64,000 bases of DNA from Rubritalea tangerina (GCF_042683245.1 NZ_JBHUJB010000051.1:1-64000); one strand, 5' to 3'. Shown: positions 51,673 to 61,474, counted from the first letter of the stretch. Numbers and translations are program-made. Notes: generated by a model from the sequence alone, not told the origin.

Positions 51673-51707
51673 ATCCCGCTCCGATCACTCGGTGCGGGAT
51701 TTTTTTT
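51673..51707 (+). terminator. Terminator after sdhA
   Basis: ATCCCGC and GCGGGAT (51673-51679 / 51694-51700) form a stem followed by an uninterrupted run of seven or more T. Confidence 0.88.
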
Positions 51708-51721
51708 CATAGCCACAGACT

Positions 51722-51752
51722 AAAAAAGCCCCAGGGCTTACCCCTGGAGCTT
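51722..51752 (-). terminator. Terminator after clpC
   Basis: On the minus strand AAGCTCCAGGG and CCCTGGGGCTT pair with one mismatch, followed by TTTTTT. It is the end of the mcsA-mcsB-clpC transcript. Confidence 0.85.
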
Positions 51753-51790
51753 ATGAAAACATTTGCTCTAAATAGAACTGCTTGCCCAGT

Positions 51791-54304
51791 CTAGGCTTTT
51801 GCAGTCTCGTCAGATTGCGGCTTTGATTTTACCGGCTTAAAGACGAGCTCCTCAGAGCCGCGCTTACAGGTAACCTTTACTGTATCACCCTCTTTCACGT
51901 CACCTCTTAGCAAGGCCTCAGCTAGTGGATCCTCGAGATAGCGCTCCACGGCTCGACGCATTGGGCGCGCTCCATAGTTTGGATCGTAACCTTTATCAGT
52001 AAGAAGGTTGCGAGCACTCTTCTCGAGCTTGATCTTAATCTTGCGGTCAGCGAGACGCTCAAAGAGCTTCTTACACTCGAGATCCACAATGATATCGAGA
52101 TCCTTCTTCTCGAGCATGTGGAATACCACCAGCTCATCAAGACGGTTCAAGAACTCAGGTCGGAAGAATTTCTGAGAGGCTTCCATGATCTTGGACTTCA
52201 TTCCTTCAAAATCAGCCTCCTCTTCACTCATGGCACCGAACCCTAATGCGGTTTGCTTCTTCGCATTGGAAGCTCCCGCATTCGATGTCAGGATGATAAT
52301 CGTATTTCTGAAGTCGATCTTGCGACCGAGACTATCAGTCACCATACCTTCCTCCAAAATCTGAAGGAGAAGGTTCATCACATCCGGGTGCGCTTTCTCA
52401 ACTTCGTCAAAAAGTATGACCGAGTAGGGACGGCGGCGCACAGCTTCAGTAAGCTGACCACCTTCTTCGTGACCCACATACCCTGGAGGTGAACCAATTA
52501 AGCGGCTCGTCGCAAACTTCTCCATATACTCAGACATATCAATCTGAATCAATGAGTCTGGATCACCAAACATGAAATCCGCCAAGTTGCGCGCTAGGTA
52601 GGTTTTACCCACACCAGTCGGCCCAAGGAATAAGAATGAACCAATAGGACGACGTGGATCCTTGAGGTCAGCACGCGAGCGACGCAATGCCTTGGAGATC
52701 GCCTTGACTGCGGATTCTTGCCCAATCACGCGGCTGGCTAACTGCTCCTCCATTTTCAGCAACCTCTCAGCTTCTTTCTGCTCCATGCGCTGCAGAGGCA
52801 CACCTGTCCACTTAGAGAGAACAGCCATAATTTCCTCCTCACCCACAGGTACAGTACTTTCCTCACTGTCTGCCTTCCATTGTGATAATGTGGCTTCGAG
52901 CTTCTCCTTGGCCTGCTTCTCCTCATCACGAAGAGCGGCCGCCTTTTCGAAGTCTTGGTCGTTGATTGCCGCAACCTTTTGCTTGTTGATTTCAACAATA
53001 TCCTGCTCAAGCCCCTTCACTTCAGGAGGACGTGTCATCTGCCCGATGCGTGCACGAGAACCAGCCTCGTCCAGCACATCGATAGCCTTGTCTGGTAAAA
53101 ATCTTCCAGTCAAATAACGTGATGAAAGCTTCACCGCACTCTCAAGTGCCGCATCAGAATACTGAGCCTTGTGGTGGGACTCGTACTTCTCACGAAGCCC
53201 TTTAAGAATCTCGATCGAATCATCTACCGACGGCTCGTCCACTTTGACCTGCTGGAAGCGACGCTCAAGCGCACTATCCTTCTCGATAAACTTACGGTAT
53301 TCGTTGAGAGTAGTCGCACCCACAACCTGGAGCTCTGAGCGACTCAACGCCGGTTTGATGATGTTAGATGCATCCATCGCTCCTTCTGCGGACCCTGCAC
53401 CCACAATGGTATGGATCTCATCAATGAAAAGGATCACATTCTTCACCTTCTTGATTTCATCCATCACCGCCTTGATACGTTCCTCAAATTGACCTCTGTA
53501 CTTGGTCCCTGCGACCATCAATGCTAAATCGAGAGTCACCACTCGCTTGTCACGTAATAGCTCAGGCACGTTACCCGATATAATCTCCTGGGCCAAGCCC
53601 TCAACAATCGCTGTCTTACCTACTCCCGCTTCACCGACCAATACTGGGTTGTTTTTGGTGCGGCGGCATAGAATTTGAATCACGCGCTCGATTTCTTCTT
53701 CACGCCCAATCACTGGATCTAAATCGCCCTCCTCGGCCTTCTTGGTGAGATCCTGACCAAATGCCTTCAATGCCGGCGTTTTGGTCTTACCTTCACCCTG
53801 AGCCTCAGCCGGCTCCTCTTCTCCTTCCTCAAAAACTTCGAAAACTTCCTCTTCATCTTCAGGATTGAAATTCGGATCAATCTCCGCAAGCACCTCTTGG
53901 CGCGTGCGCTGGATATCTACGTCAAGCGACTGAAGTACACGTGCAGCAACCCCTTCACCTTCTCTCAACAAGCCAAGAAGCAAATGTTCGGTACCCACAT
54001 AGGAATGGCTCAGCTGCTTTGCCTCCTTATTGGCAAGATTCAGCACCTTCTTAACGCGAGGCGTGTATGGAATCTGACTAGACACATTCTGCTCTGGTCC
54101 TGACCCAACCTGCTTCTCAACTTCCTGACGGACAGTGTCGAGCTCCAACCCCATACGCTCAAGTACATTGACCGCCACTCCCTGACCAAGCTTGATCAGC
54201 CCGAGTAAGACGTGCTCAGTGCCCACGTAATTGTGATTGAATCGATCTGCCTCCTTGCGCGCTAAGGCAAGGACTTGTTGTGCTCTTGGGGTAAAATTAT
54301 TCAT
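51791..54304 (-). CDS. clpC: ATP-dependent Clp protease ATP-binding subunit ClpC
   Basis: AAA+ unfoldase that feeds proteins to ClpP. Order of domains: two Clp_N repeats (about 1-150; FTPRAQQVLALARKEADRFN), first ATPase (Walker A GEAGVGKTAIVEG), middle domain with a UVR-like motif (INDQDFEKAAALRDEEKQA), second ATPase (FLGPTGVGKTYLARNLADFM) and the Clp C-terminal domain. 837 residues and the UVR insertion mark it as ClpC, not ClpA or ClpB. It overlaps mcsB by eight bases, so the two are translationally coupled. Confidence 0.95.
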   Translation of the reverse strand: MNNFTPRAQQVLALARKEADRFNHNYVGTEHVLLGLIKLGQGVAVNVLERMGLELDTVRQEVEKQVGSGPEQNVSSQIPYTPRVKKVLNLANKEAKQLSHSYVGTEHLLLGLLREGEGVAARVLQSLDVDIQRTRQEVLAEIDPNFNPEDEEEVFEVFEEGEEEPAEAQGEGKTKTPALKAFGQDLTKKAEEGDLDPVIGREEEIERVIQILCRRTKNNPVLVGEAGVGKTAIVEGLAQEIISGNVPELLRDKRVVTLDLALMVAGTKYRGQFEERIKAVMDEIKKVKNVILFIDEIHTIVGAGSAEGAMDASNIIKPALSRSELQVVGATTLNEYRKFIEKDSALERRFQQVKVDEPSVDDSIEILKGLREKYESHHKAQYSDAALESAVKLSSRYLTGRFLPDKAIDVLDEAGSRARIGQMTRPPEVKGLEQDIVEINKQKVAAINDQDFEKAAALRDEEKQAKEKLEATLSQWKADSEESTVPVGEEEIMAVLSKWTGVPLQRMEQKEAERLLKMEEQLASRVIGQESAVKAISKALRRSRADLKDPRRPIGSFLFLGPTGVGKTYLARNLADFMFGDPDSLIQIDMSEYMEKFATSRLIGSPPGYVGHEEGGQLTEAVRRRPYSVILFDEVEKAHPDVMNLLLQILEEGMVTDSLGRKIDFRNTIIILTSNAGASNAKKQTALGFGAMSEEEADFEGMKSKIMEASQKFFRPEFLNRLDELVVFHMLEKKDLDIIVDLECKKLFERLADRKIKIKLEKSARNLLTDKGYDPNYGARPMRRAVERYLEDPLAEALLRGDVKEGDTVKVTCKRGSEELVFKPVKSKPQSDETAKA

Positions 54305-55433
54305 TCTCGAAATTTAAGTCGCCAGTGGTGTCTTCATCACTCGCATTTTTATTGGTTAGTACATTGATAGCAGGGGCTTCGAGGGATTGCAACCTAGTGC
54401 GTAAGATTTCTGCTCTAATCAAATCCCTTTCTTCTGGTTCTAGTTCAGCACCAGCGTGTAACTGCAAATGCGCCGGCTGAATATCCATCATCATCGAGTC
54501 ACATACTTGCATCGTCCCCTCAGGAAAATACCCCATCGCCGCCCCCATTCTTAATAATGAGATATGCGAAAATGCCTCTTTAGATTCAAAAATTGTCGCA
54601 TAACCCAATGTCCCATACGCACGTCCAATCCGGTCACTCAGCTGGTTAGGCTCATCCTCTAACATCTTGAGTCTAGCATTCGTTTCATGCGTCTCGATTT
54701 GAGCAATCACACGCTCCAGCCTAGAAATGATCGCTTCCTCACTCTCACCCAAGGTTGATTGGTTTGAAATCTGGAATAAATGCCCAAGTGACTCAGTCCC
54801 TTCACCAAACAAGCCACGCACAGCTAATCCTATCTTATTGACAGCTTGCAAGACCTGCCCAATTTGCTCGGTCAACACCAAAGCTGGAAGGTGCAACATC
54901 GCAGATGCGCGCATCCCCGTGCCCAGATTAGTCGGACAAGCAGTGAGGTAACCTAAGTCAGCATCAAAGGCAAAAGCCAGTTCATCCTCCAAGGCATCAT
55001 CTACCTTCCCTAAAAGGCGATGCGCTTCACGTAAGTGAAGTCCCGCACGAATCGACTGCATGCGCAGATGATCCTCCTCATTAATCATCAAAGAAAGCCG
55101 TTGCCCACGATCAACCACAGCGGCACTCCCTTGCCCACGTGCCGCTTGCTCACGACTGATCAAATGCCTTTCTACCAACACTTGCTTCTGCAATGGCTCC
55201 AGCTCAGATAGTTCATGAGAAAACCCATTCTTCATGACCTTGAGCGCCTCAACTTTACCACGAATCAACTCCATAGAGTCGATGCGTTCAGCCTTTTTCG
55301 CCCAGCCAGGAAAAGGCAAATCACGCACATTGCGCGCGAGACGAATACGGCTGGTAATCACTACCTCATTATTGGCATTCTTACCGGTCATCCAGTCCGC
55401 TGGATGCTTCATCAATGTCGAAAAACGCATCAT
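54297..55433 (-). CDS. mcsB: Protein arginine kinase McsB
   Basis: Phosphorylates arginine side chains, marking proteins for ClpC-ClpP degradation. The guanido-kinase motifs are complete: VVITSRIRLARNVRDLPFPG, LMINEEDHLRMQ, the Cys-containing TACPTNLGTGMRASAMLH, and the RxxKxxx-like NARLKMLEDEPNQLSDRIGR region. 378 residues is close to B. subtilis McsB. It is three bases downstream of mcsA and overlaps clpC. The Gram-positive partner repressor CtsR is not present in the window. Confidence 0.92.
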   Translation of the reverse strand: MMRFSTLMKHPADWMTGKNANNEVVITSRIRLARNVRDLPFPGWAKKAERIDSMELIRGKVEALKVMKNGFSHELSELEPLQKQVLVERHLISREQAARGQGSAAVVDRGQRLSLMINEEDHLRMQSIRAGLHLREAHRLLGKVDDALEDELAFAFDADLGYLTACPTNLGTGMRASAMLHLPALVLTEQIGQVLQAVNKIGLAVRGLFGEGTESLGHLFQISNQSTLGESEEAIISRLERVIAQIETHETNARLKMLEDEPNQLSDRIGRAYGTLGYATIFESKEAFSHISLLRMGAAMGYFPEGTMQVCDSMMMDIQPAHLQLHAGAELEPEERDLIRAEILRTRLQSLEAPAINVLTNKNASDEDTTGDLNFENE

Positions 55434-55436
55434 CTT

Positions 55437-55928
55437 TTAGACCTCCTTTCCTTCCAGGGCGTGAATCTGATCTCTAAGCTTTGCTGCTGCTTCAAAGTCC
55501 TCCTTCTCAATCGCCTCCCTTTGCTCCGCCTTCAATGCCTCAAGCTGTTCACTCAATGCGATGGTATCAGCTAAACCTGAAGGTACCTTTCCTTGGTGTT
55601 TAACACCATGGTGCATTTTCGCTAATGCTGGTACAATCTCAGCCCTAAACGCCTGATAACAAGCACTGCACCCAAGCCTTCCCACCTTGCGGTAATCCTC
55701 TAGTGTGAATCCACATTGCTCGCAACTTTGCGCCACATCTGCCACCATAGCCGGCTGAGCTTGTTCAGGGGTCTCGTCCATAAGTATATCTACCATTGAA
55801 AATGATCCAGGGTCCGTCAGACCACTCTGGTCTGCACAGCTTTGGCAGAGGCAAATTTTCTTTTGCCCCCCCTGAATGGCCTGCGTGTAAAACACGGTCG
55901 CCTTGTTATTGCAAAGCTCGCACTTCAT
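55437..55928 (-). CDS. mcsA: McsA-like zinc-finger/UVR-motif activator
   Basis: The 163-residue protein has two pairs of CxxC zinc motifs at the N-terminus (MKCELCNNKATVFY, ICLCQSCAD) and further pairs (CEQCGFTL, GCSACYQAF), then a C-terminal UVR motif (EDFEAAAKLRDQIHALEG), the layout of McsA, which activates the McsB kinase. Start at ATG 55928 (MKCELC) is preferred; an ATG four codons upstream is possible. It heads the mcsA-mcsB-clpC operon. Confidence 0.88.
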   Translation of the reverse strand: MKCELCNNKATVFYTQAIQGGQKKICLCQSCADQSGLTDPGSFSMVDILMDETPEQAQPAMVADVAQSCEQCGFTLEDYRKVGRLGCSACYQAFRAEIVPALAKMHHGVKHQGKVPSGLADTIALSEQLEALKAEQREAIEKEDFEAAAKLRDQIHALEGKEV

Positions 55929-56061
55929 CTCTCCCCCCAACCTAGTCCAGACAACAAAAAGTCCCAGCGCGAATTTCCACTTTTTGCAAGTTTTCGCCCA
56001 ACGCGCTCACAAGCATCCATTCACCCAACAAAGGTGGTCCCCATCCAGAGCACCACTGCAA

Positions 56062-57576
56062 TTATTCAGACTCACTACAGAGCTGAACAACAGCCTCAAC
56101 GAGCCCTTCAATATTATGAGGTTCAGCCTGGATATCAGCCTTCTTACCAATCACCTCAAGTGTCGCACTCGTCACTGGACCGATACTAGCTACCTTGCAG
56201 CTTTCATCCCATGGCATGTTCAGCGCAAAGAAATGCTTCGCCGCTGAAGAACTCACAAAGGTCACCACATCCGCACCCTCTGTTGCAAAACGCTCCTTCG
56301 CTCCATTCGGGTCATCAAATTCTGGCACAGTCTTGTAGGCGATACACTCGTCCACAATCGCCCCCAGCGCTGAGAGCCCCTGACTGATCGTATCTCTCGC
56401 CTCAGCCCCTCTCACCCACAGCACCGTCTGATTCTCAATGTGCTCCTTATCAGCAAAGGCTTGCACCAATCCTTCAGCTACAAATGTTTCAGGAATCAAA
56501 TCCACCGCCAATCGGTATTCGTTTACCTTCTTTGCCGTACCCGGACCTACTGCTGCGATACGAACTCCTCCAATGCTACGAGCATCATCGTAAACACTGA
56601 AAAATGCCTCAAAGAATCGCTCCACCCCATTCGGGCTGCTGAATACTAACCAATCATAGGTGTGAACCTGACCCACACCCTCTACAAATTCTTGTTTGTC
56701 GTCTGGGTGCTCGATCTTGATAGTTGGGATTTCTAACACATCAGCTCCAAGCTCGTTAAGTTGTTTGCTGAGCTCACTCGCCTGCGAACGCGTGCGCGTC
56801 ACCACTACTTTTTTTCCGTGGAGCGGACGCCCCTCGTACCAATTCAAATTCTCTCTTTCTTTCACAACGTCTCCTATGATTGCCACAGCGGGCGCTTTAA
56901 AATTCTGTTCTTCTGCAATGTCTGCAATGCTTGCCAGAGTCCCTTCAATCGTCTTCTGGTTCCCTGTCGTCGCCCATCTCACCAAGGCAATCGGAGTGCT
57001 TGGCTCTGCACCATGCTCCACAAGCGCATCACAAATCAATCGCAAGCGCTTCACTCCCATTAAAAAAATCTTCGTCCCCCCCGCTTTCGCCAATTGCGCA
57101 TAATCCAATCGGCTTTCATCCTTCGTAGGGTCCTCATGACCAGTGAAAACGGTAAGCTGTGAACAATGGTCTCTGTGAGTCACCGGAATACCAGCATAGG
57201 CAGGCCCAGCAATTGCCGAGGATATGCCCGGAACCATCTCAAAACGCACGCCAGCCTTCGCTAAACACCCCGCTTCCTCACCACCCCTACCAAACATCGT
57301 TGGGTCCCCACCCTTCAGTCGCACGACCACTTTTCCTTCGAGTGCCTTCTCAACGAGGAGCTCGTTGGTATCCTGCTGCGCCACAGCATGATTCGCCGCG
57401 CGCTTCCCCACGTAAATCAATTCACAGTCAGGCTTCGCCCAACGCAAAAACTCGTCCGCTATCAAAGCATCATAGACCAAGACATCTGCTTTCTCGATGC
57501 ACTCTTTAGCCTTGAGCGTCACCAAACCAGCATCGCCAGGTCCAGCCCCTACGAGATAACAAATCCCTGCATTCAT
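56062..57576 (-). CDS. cobA-hemD: Fused uroporphyrinogen-III C-methyltransferase / uroporphyrinogen-III synthase
   Basis: The N-terminal half (about 1-245) is a SUMT/CobA methyltransferase: VGAGPGDAGLVTLKAKECIE, VVRLKGGDPTMFGRGGEEAG and VTHRDHCSQLTVFTGHE. It makes precorrin-2 for siroheme and cobalamin. The C-terminal half (about 250-504) is a HemD synthase: VVVTRTRSQASELSKQLNEL, WLVFSSPNGVERFFEAF and VTFVSSSAAKHFFAL. It makes the uroporphyrinogen III ring. Such fusions are known in several phyla. It overlaps the end of hemC by four bases. Confidence 0.93.
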   Translation of the reverse strand: MNAGICYLVGAGPGDAGLVTLKAKECIEKADVLVYDALIADEFLRWAKPDCELIYVGKRAANHAVAQQDTNELLVEKALEGKVVVRLKGGDPTMFGRGGEEAGCLAKAGVRFEMVPGISSAIAGPAYAGIPVTHRDHCSQLTVFTGHEDPTKDESRLDYAQLAKAGGTKIFLMGVKRLRLICDALVEHGAEPSTPIALVRWATTGNQKTIEGTLASIADIAEEQNFKAPAVAIIGDVVKERENLNWYEGRPLHGKKVVVTRTRSQASELSKQLNELGADVLEIPTIKIEHPDDKQEFVEGVGQVHTYDWLVFSSPNGVERFFEAFFSVYDDARSIGGVRIAAVGPGTAKKVNEYRLAVDLIPETFVAEGLVQAFADKEHIENQTVLWVRGAEARDTISQGLSALGAIVDECIAYKTVPEFDDPNGAKERFATEGADVVTFVSSSAAKHFFALNMPWDESCKVASIGPVTSATLEVIGKKADIQAEPHNIEGLVEAVVQLCSESE

Positions 57577-58520
57577 GAAAGCGATTTAAACAAGGATTCG
57601 GCCACCTTCAATGGCTCGTTGAGACATCCTGAAGACTCAGCTTGTAGGGGATCACCAATGGCTTCCCCCTCAGGGAAAACAATCCCCTCCATCAACAATT
57701 TGTCCCCAAAGATCTGACTCGCGACCCCCACAGGAGTGTGGCAGCCACCATTCAATAATCTCAAAAACTCTCTCTCGGCAGTGATGCGAGTCATGGTTGC
57801 CTCATGATTAATTGCTCTGGCAAAAGCTGCGCTACGAGTATCGCCTTTTCTCACCTCTAAGGCTACAGCTCCCTGGCCAGCGGCTGGCAAGAAACTATCC
57901 GCTTCCAGAGCCGCCCCATAGACATTTCCAGCCTCGGTGCCCATCTCCCCAGTGGCATCATACCCAAGACGTACCAACCCAGCCTCAGCTAATAAAATGC
58001 CATCAAGCTCAGCGTCCTCAGCTAGCTTTCTCAAGCGTGTCGGAACATTGCCCCGGATGTCGACCATCTCAAGGTCCGGACGCAACCACTTCAACATCTT
58101 CTGACGCCTACATGAGCTGCTCGCCACCTTCGCCCCCTGAGGTAATGCATCGAGTCCCCCTTTCACTTTGGTCACTAACACATCAGCTACCGGCGCGCGT
58201 TCCAGCACCGAGACAATTTCAAATGGTGCCTCGAGCACAGTCGGCACATCCTTTAAGGAGTGCACAGCAATATCAATCTCACCATTCTCCAGTGCCACCT
58301 CTAACTCTTTAATGAAAACTCCCTTATCGAAAACTCCCTCCACCTTTGCTACATCAGCCAGAGACACATCGGTCCTGCGATCTCCTGTCGTCGTGATGAC
58401 ATTGCGCACAATCTCTGCTTCTGGAAATTTCTGACGCAAAAGCTGCTCAGTCATCTCCGCTTGCACTAACGCCAAGGCACTACCACGTGTGCCTACTACA
58501 ATTCTATTTGATGTGCTCAT
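57573..58520 (-). CDS. hemC: Porphobilinogen deaminase (hydroxymethylbilane synthase)
   Basis: Polymerises four porphobilinogens to hydroxymethylbilane. Motifs: VGTRGSALALVQAEM, AVHSLKDVPT, the cofactor-attachment cysteine in LLNGGCHTPVG, and GQGAVALEVR. ATG 58520 (MSTSNRIVVGTRGS) was chosen over an upstream frame start and overlaps the end of hemA by 17 bases, which supports translational coupling. Confidence 0.94.
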   Translation of the reverse strand: MSTSNRIVVGTRGSALALVQAEMTEQLLRQKFPEAEIVRNVITTTGDRRTDVSLADVAKVEGVFDKGVFIKELEVALENGEIDIAVHSLKDVPTVLEAPFEIVSVLERAPVADVLVTKVKGGLDALPQGAKVASSSCRRQKMLKWLRPDLEMVDIRGNVPTRLRKLAEDAELDGILLAEAGLVRLGYDATGEMGTEAGNVYGAALEADSFLPAAGQGAVALEVRKGDTRSAAFARAINHEATMTRITAEREFLRLLNGGCHTPVGVASQIFGDKLLMEGIVFPEGEAIGDPLQAESSGCLNEPLKVAESLFKSLS

Positions 58521-59526
58521 TGCTCTGTTTCGAAAGTTTTTGTACCTCGTTTTCAATAATTTCTTCGCAAACCCTCACCTGCTCTAACCGCTTCGTACGG
58601 TTCTCATCAGCCTGCAATTGCAAAGTATCGAGGTCGTAAACGTAAACCTCCTCGATCTTTCCAACTTCGGGATCAATGTCCCTGGGCATCGCTATGTCGA
58701 TCATGAAAAGGGGGCGATACTTTCGCTTCGCTCTCACCTTCTCAACGTGCTCTGGCCGCACCACTGGCTCAGTTGCCCCTGTAGAGGAAACTACCACATC
58801 CACCTTGGCCAAAACCCGCTCCCAATCATCAAAGGCTACCGCCTCTCCTCCCATTTCCTCAGCAAGTTTCTGTGCGTTTTCCAAAGAACGGTTCACCACA
58901 TATATCTTCTTCGCACCTCGCTCCATCATCCGCTGGGCGGTAATGTAACTCATCTCCCCAGCCCCAATCACCATCACCTCGCTCAACTTGAGATGCCCAA
59001 AAATCTTTTCAGCCAAATCCACAGCCACACTCCCGACGGATGTCTGCCCCCCCTGAATTGTCGTCTGAGTCCGCACCTTCTTACCCACATTGAACGACTT
59101 CTGGAATAACTTGTTGAGGACACCGCCTGTCGCTGAATGCTGCAATGCTTGCGTGTATGCCTGCTTCACCTGACCAAAAATTTCAGTCTCCCCTAACACC
59201 ATCGAGTCCAAACCACTCACCACACGGCAAAGATGACGAGCAGCATCATCCTGAGCCTTCTCGTAAAAATGTGATTCATCCTCGCTGCTGAGCTCTCCAC
59301 CATCCCCCAAATAATGCTTGATGCTATTTTCCGCCAAAAGCTGATCCTGGGCCACCGCATAAACTTCCATGCGGTTACAGGTTGATAACACCACTACTTC
59401 ATCAATCGCAGGCTTCTCAGCCAATGCCTTGCTGGCCTCACCCAGCCGATCCGCAGACACAGCAAATCGCTCGCGCACATCAACGGGCGCGGTTTCGTGA
59501 TTTAACCCCAAACAAAGTAAAACCAT
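58504..59526 (-). CDS. hemA: Glutamyl-tRNA reductase
   Basis: First step of the C5 heme pathway: reduces glutamyl-tRNA to glutamate-1-semialdehyde. The catalytic cysteine is in VVLSTCNRMEVYAV, GLDSMVLGETEIFGQVKQAY follows, and the NADPH motif is VMVIGAGEMSYITAQRMMER. 340 residues is slightly short of the E. coli enzyme, with a compact C-terminal dimerisation helix. It lies three bases below hemX. Confidence 0.93.
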   Translation of the reverse strand: MVLLCLGLNHETAPVDVRERFAVSADRLGEASKALAEKPAIDEVVVLSTCNRMEVYAVAQDQLLAENSIKHYLGDGGELSSEDESHFYEKAQDDAARHLCRVVSGLDSMVLGETEIFGQVKQAYTQALQHSATGGVLNKLFQKSFNVGKKVRTQTTIQGGQTSVGSVAVDLAEKIFGHLKLSEVMVIGAGEMSYITAQRMMERGAKKIYVVNRSLENAQKLAEEMGGEAVAFDDWERVLAKVDVVVSSTGATEPVVRPEHVEKVRAKRKYRPLFMIDIAMPRDIDPEVGKIEEVYVYDLDTLQLQADENRTKRLEQVRVCEEIIENEVQKLSKQSNEHIK

Positions 59527-59529
59527 CCT

Positions 59530-60306
59530 TTAGAGAACTGCGAATACTACGAGTGAAGCAATGAAGAGCGATACCACACTCATTGCCATCCGAACCGGCG
59601 TCATCCCTCTGACCTGCCAAATTGTCAAGAGCAGGGTGTAAGACACCCAGACCACCACTGCTGCCCACAAATGCGCCCATCCACCAGCCGACTTGTCAGG
59701 CATCAACAAGCCACAAACCACTCCTCCGGAAAGAACCAAAGTCCCCACCCCTGTCAGTCGCACCATCGATGCCGTGATCGTACTCAATGGCGGCAACTTC
59801 AAAAAGAGACCAGACTTCATGTCTCGATGCTTCAACTTCTTGTTCAACACCATGAACATCACTCCCGCTATCGCTGCTAACCCCAAGGCTCCATAGGAGA
59901 GAACCGAGAGTGCGGCGTGCGTCTCGTGCCACGGCTCCACCTCCATCGCATGCTCAGGATGAGACTCCATCACCCCAGGAATCGCCGCCACCAATAACAT
60001 CATGCTCACCACAGGAGCGGAAAAAACCCCAAGCAGTGAAATCCTGTAGGTCGAACCAATGATGAGATAAAACAATGTCATCGACCACGCTAAGAATACC
60101 AAAATCTCACCAAAGTCCCCCAACGGACATTGGCCTCGCAACTCCCCACGAATCCCGAGTACCGCACACTGCGCAACAAAGGAAAAAAGCATCCAAGCCA
60201 CCGTCCAGCGGCTTCTGTGCCCATGCTGAACAGCACGCATCCCCAAATAGCCAGCCAGTCCAGCGAGGACTGCTGCAAGAATAAGGTAAATGGTTGAGTT
60301 CGTCAC
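59530..60306 (-). CDS. hemX: HemX/CcsA-like membrane protein
   Basis: The 258-residue protein with about eight membrane helices belongs to the cytochrome c assembly (CcsA) family; GQCPLGDFGEILVFLAW and HETHAALSVLSYGALGLAAI are in the places expected, with conserved histidines. The heme-handling tryptophan-rich motif of true CcsA is not seen, and its place at the head of hemA-hemC-hemD fits HemX, a modulator of glutamyl-tRNA reductase levels. It starts with GTG at 60306. Confidence 0.78.
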   Translation of the reverse strand: MTNSTIYLILAAVLAGLAGYLGMRAVQHGHRSRWTVAWMLFSFVAQCAVLGIRGELRGQCPLGDFGEILVFLAWSMTLFYLIIGSTYRISLLGVFSAPVVSMMLLVAAIPGVMESHPEHAMEVEPWHETHAALSVLSYGALGLAAIAGVMFMVLNKKLKHRDMKSGLFLKLPPLSTITASMVRLTGVGTLVLSGGVVCGLLMPDKSAGGWAHLWAAVVVWVSYTLLLTIWQVRGMTPVRMAMSVVSLFIASLVVFAVL

Positions 60307-60365
60307 CCCCCACCCATGCTATAGCTCAGCCCATCGTTCAAGTCATTCTTGCCATACGCCCGTCA

Positions 60366-60403
60366 CAAAAAAATGTGGCTCTCGAATCACCTTCAAGAGC
60401 CAC
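60366..60403 (-). terminator. Terminator below the LamG PEP-CTERM gene
   Basis: GTGGCTCT and AGAGCCAC (60375-60382 / 60396-60403) form an 8-bp stem; on the minus strand it is followed by CA then TTTTTTT. The gap 60307-60571 holds no visible gene. Confidence 0.78.
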
Positions 60404-60571
60404 ACCTATACAACATATGAAATAAACACACTGACTATGCAATAAAGCCTGCGTGAACATGACACAATTTATCGTGCCACATCAATACCCTGCACTCCCT
60501 CACTCCTACTCTCAACACCACCTAGGTGGCATTAGCCATTTCCTCATGGCATTTCTAAACGACCTCCCCCC

Positions 60572-61474
60572 TTACTGCCTTCTTCTCTTCATTAAAATCA
60601 TAAGACCCGAAATACCAAACAAACTCAAAGAACTCGGTTCGGGAATTGCTGTGAGCACGGTCGACAAATCATTCCCGGCCCGCCCAGCTGTGTATATTTC
60701 CTGAATCTCCGCAGTAGTCAGCGCACGATTCCAAAGAGAAACGTCATCAATCCCTGAAGCTTGGAGACTGTAACCAGCTCCGTCTCCATCCTGACCAAAA
60801 ACAATATCCCCATTAATGGTCAGATTGCCCGTCGGCCCAATCGGCGATGTTGTAGGAGCTGAGGCATCATCCCCAATCGTCGTCACATTGAAATCCAACG
60901 CATACATACTCACCTGATCTGCATTCTGATCCACCACCAAGGCCATCAACGCCCAATTGTTCACCCCCGGGTCAATATCAATGCGCGCCGGATCCGTCCG
61001 AGTCACACCATCAGAAATATTCCCGTCGTAATCGTCACCCTGAATCGCCATATTCCACCCCTGCGTCCCACCATTCAACGACCAATCTTTTCCTCCTGAA
61101 GACGCAAAGGAGGGATCATTCGGTGACCCTGAAGTATTCGACGGTAAATTTAGCCACAGCAGTACTGAAAAACTTCCTGTCCCAAAATTATACTCACTCC
61201 CCGTCACTGTTAAAAAATTAGATCCAGCCCCATCCCCGACGATCGCATGACCCGCCCCCAGAAAACCACCCCCGTAATTCGCACTCCCACTCCAAGCCCC
61301 CAAGTTATTCGAGGATGAACCACCTACCAAAGAAGAACTGTCACTCGTGTCACTGGCATCAAAAGTATAATATCCCACCAAACCACTCGACAAAACAGCC
61401 CCCGACACACTTCCACTCACCATCATCACTCCACTCGCCAATACAGCACCTAACTTTTTATGCAAACTACTCAT
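60572..61474 (-). CDS. Exported LamG-domain protein with PEP-CTERM sorting signal
   Basis: Start at ATG 61474 (MSSLHKKLGAVLASGVMMVS) gives a proper Sec signal peptide; the upstream frame extension is unlikely. The body has a concanavalin-like LamG fold (GLVGYYTFDASDTSDSS near the start, GIDDVSLWNRALTTAEIQEI near the end, the common closing phrase of this domain). The C-terminus is a PEP-CTERM signal: IPEPSSLSLFGISGLMILM followed by KRRRQ. It is expected to be processed by an exosortase and to end up on the cell surface or in the extracellular matrix. Confidence 0.85.
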   Translation of the reverse strand: MSSLHKKLGAVLASGVMMVSGSVSGAVLSSGLVGYYTFDASDTSDSSSLVGGSSSNNLGAWSGSANYGGGFLGAGHAIVGDGAGSNFLTVTGSEYNFGTGSFSVLLWLNLPSNTSGSPNDPSFASSGGKDWSLNGGTQGWNMAIQGDDYDGNISDGVTRTDPARIDIDPGVNNWALMALVVDQNADQVSMYALDFNVTTIGDDASAPTTSPIGPTGNLTINGDIVFGQDGDGAGYSLQASGIDDVSLWNRALTTAEIQEIYTAGRAGNDLSTVLTAIPEPSSLSLFGISGLMILMKRRRQ

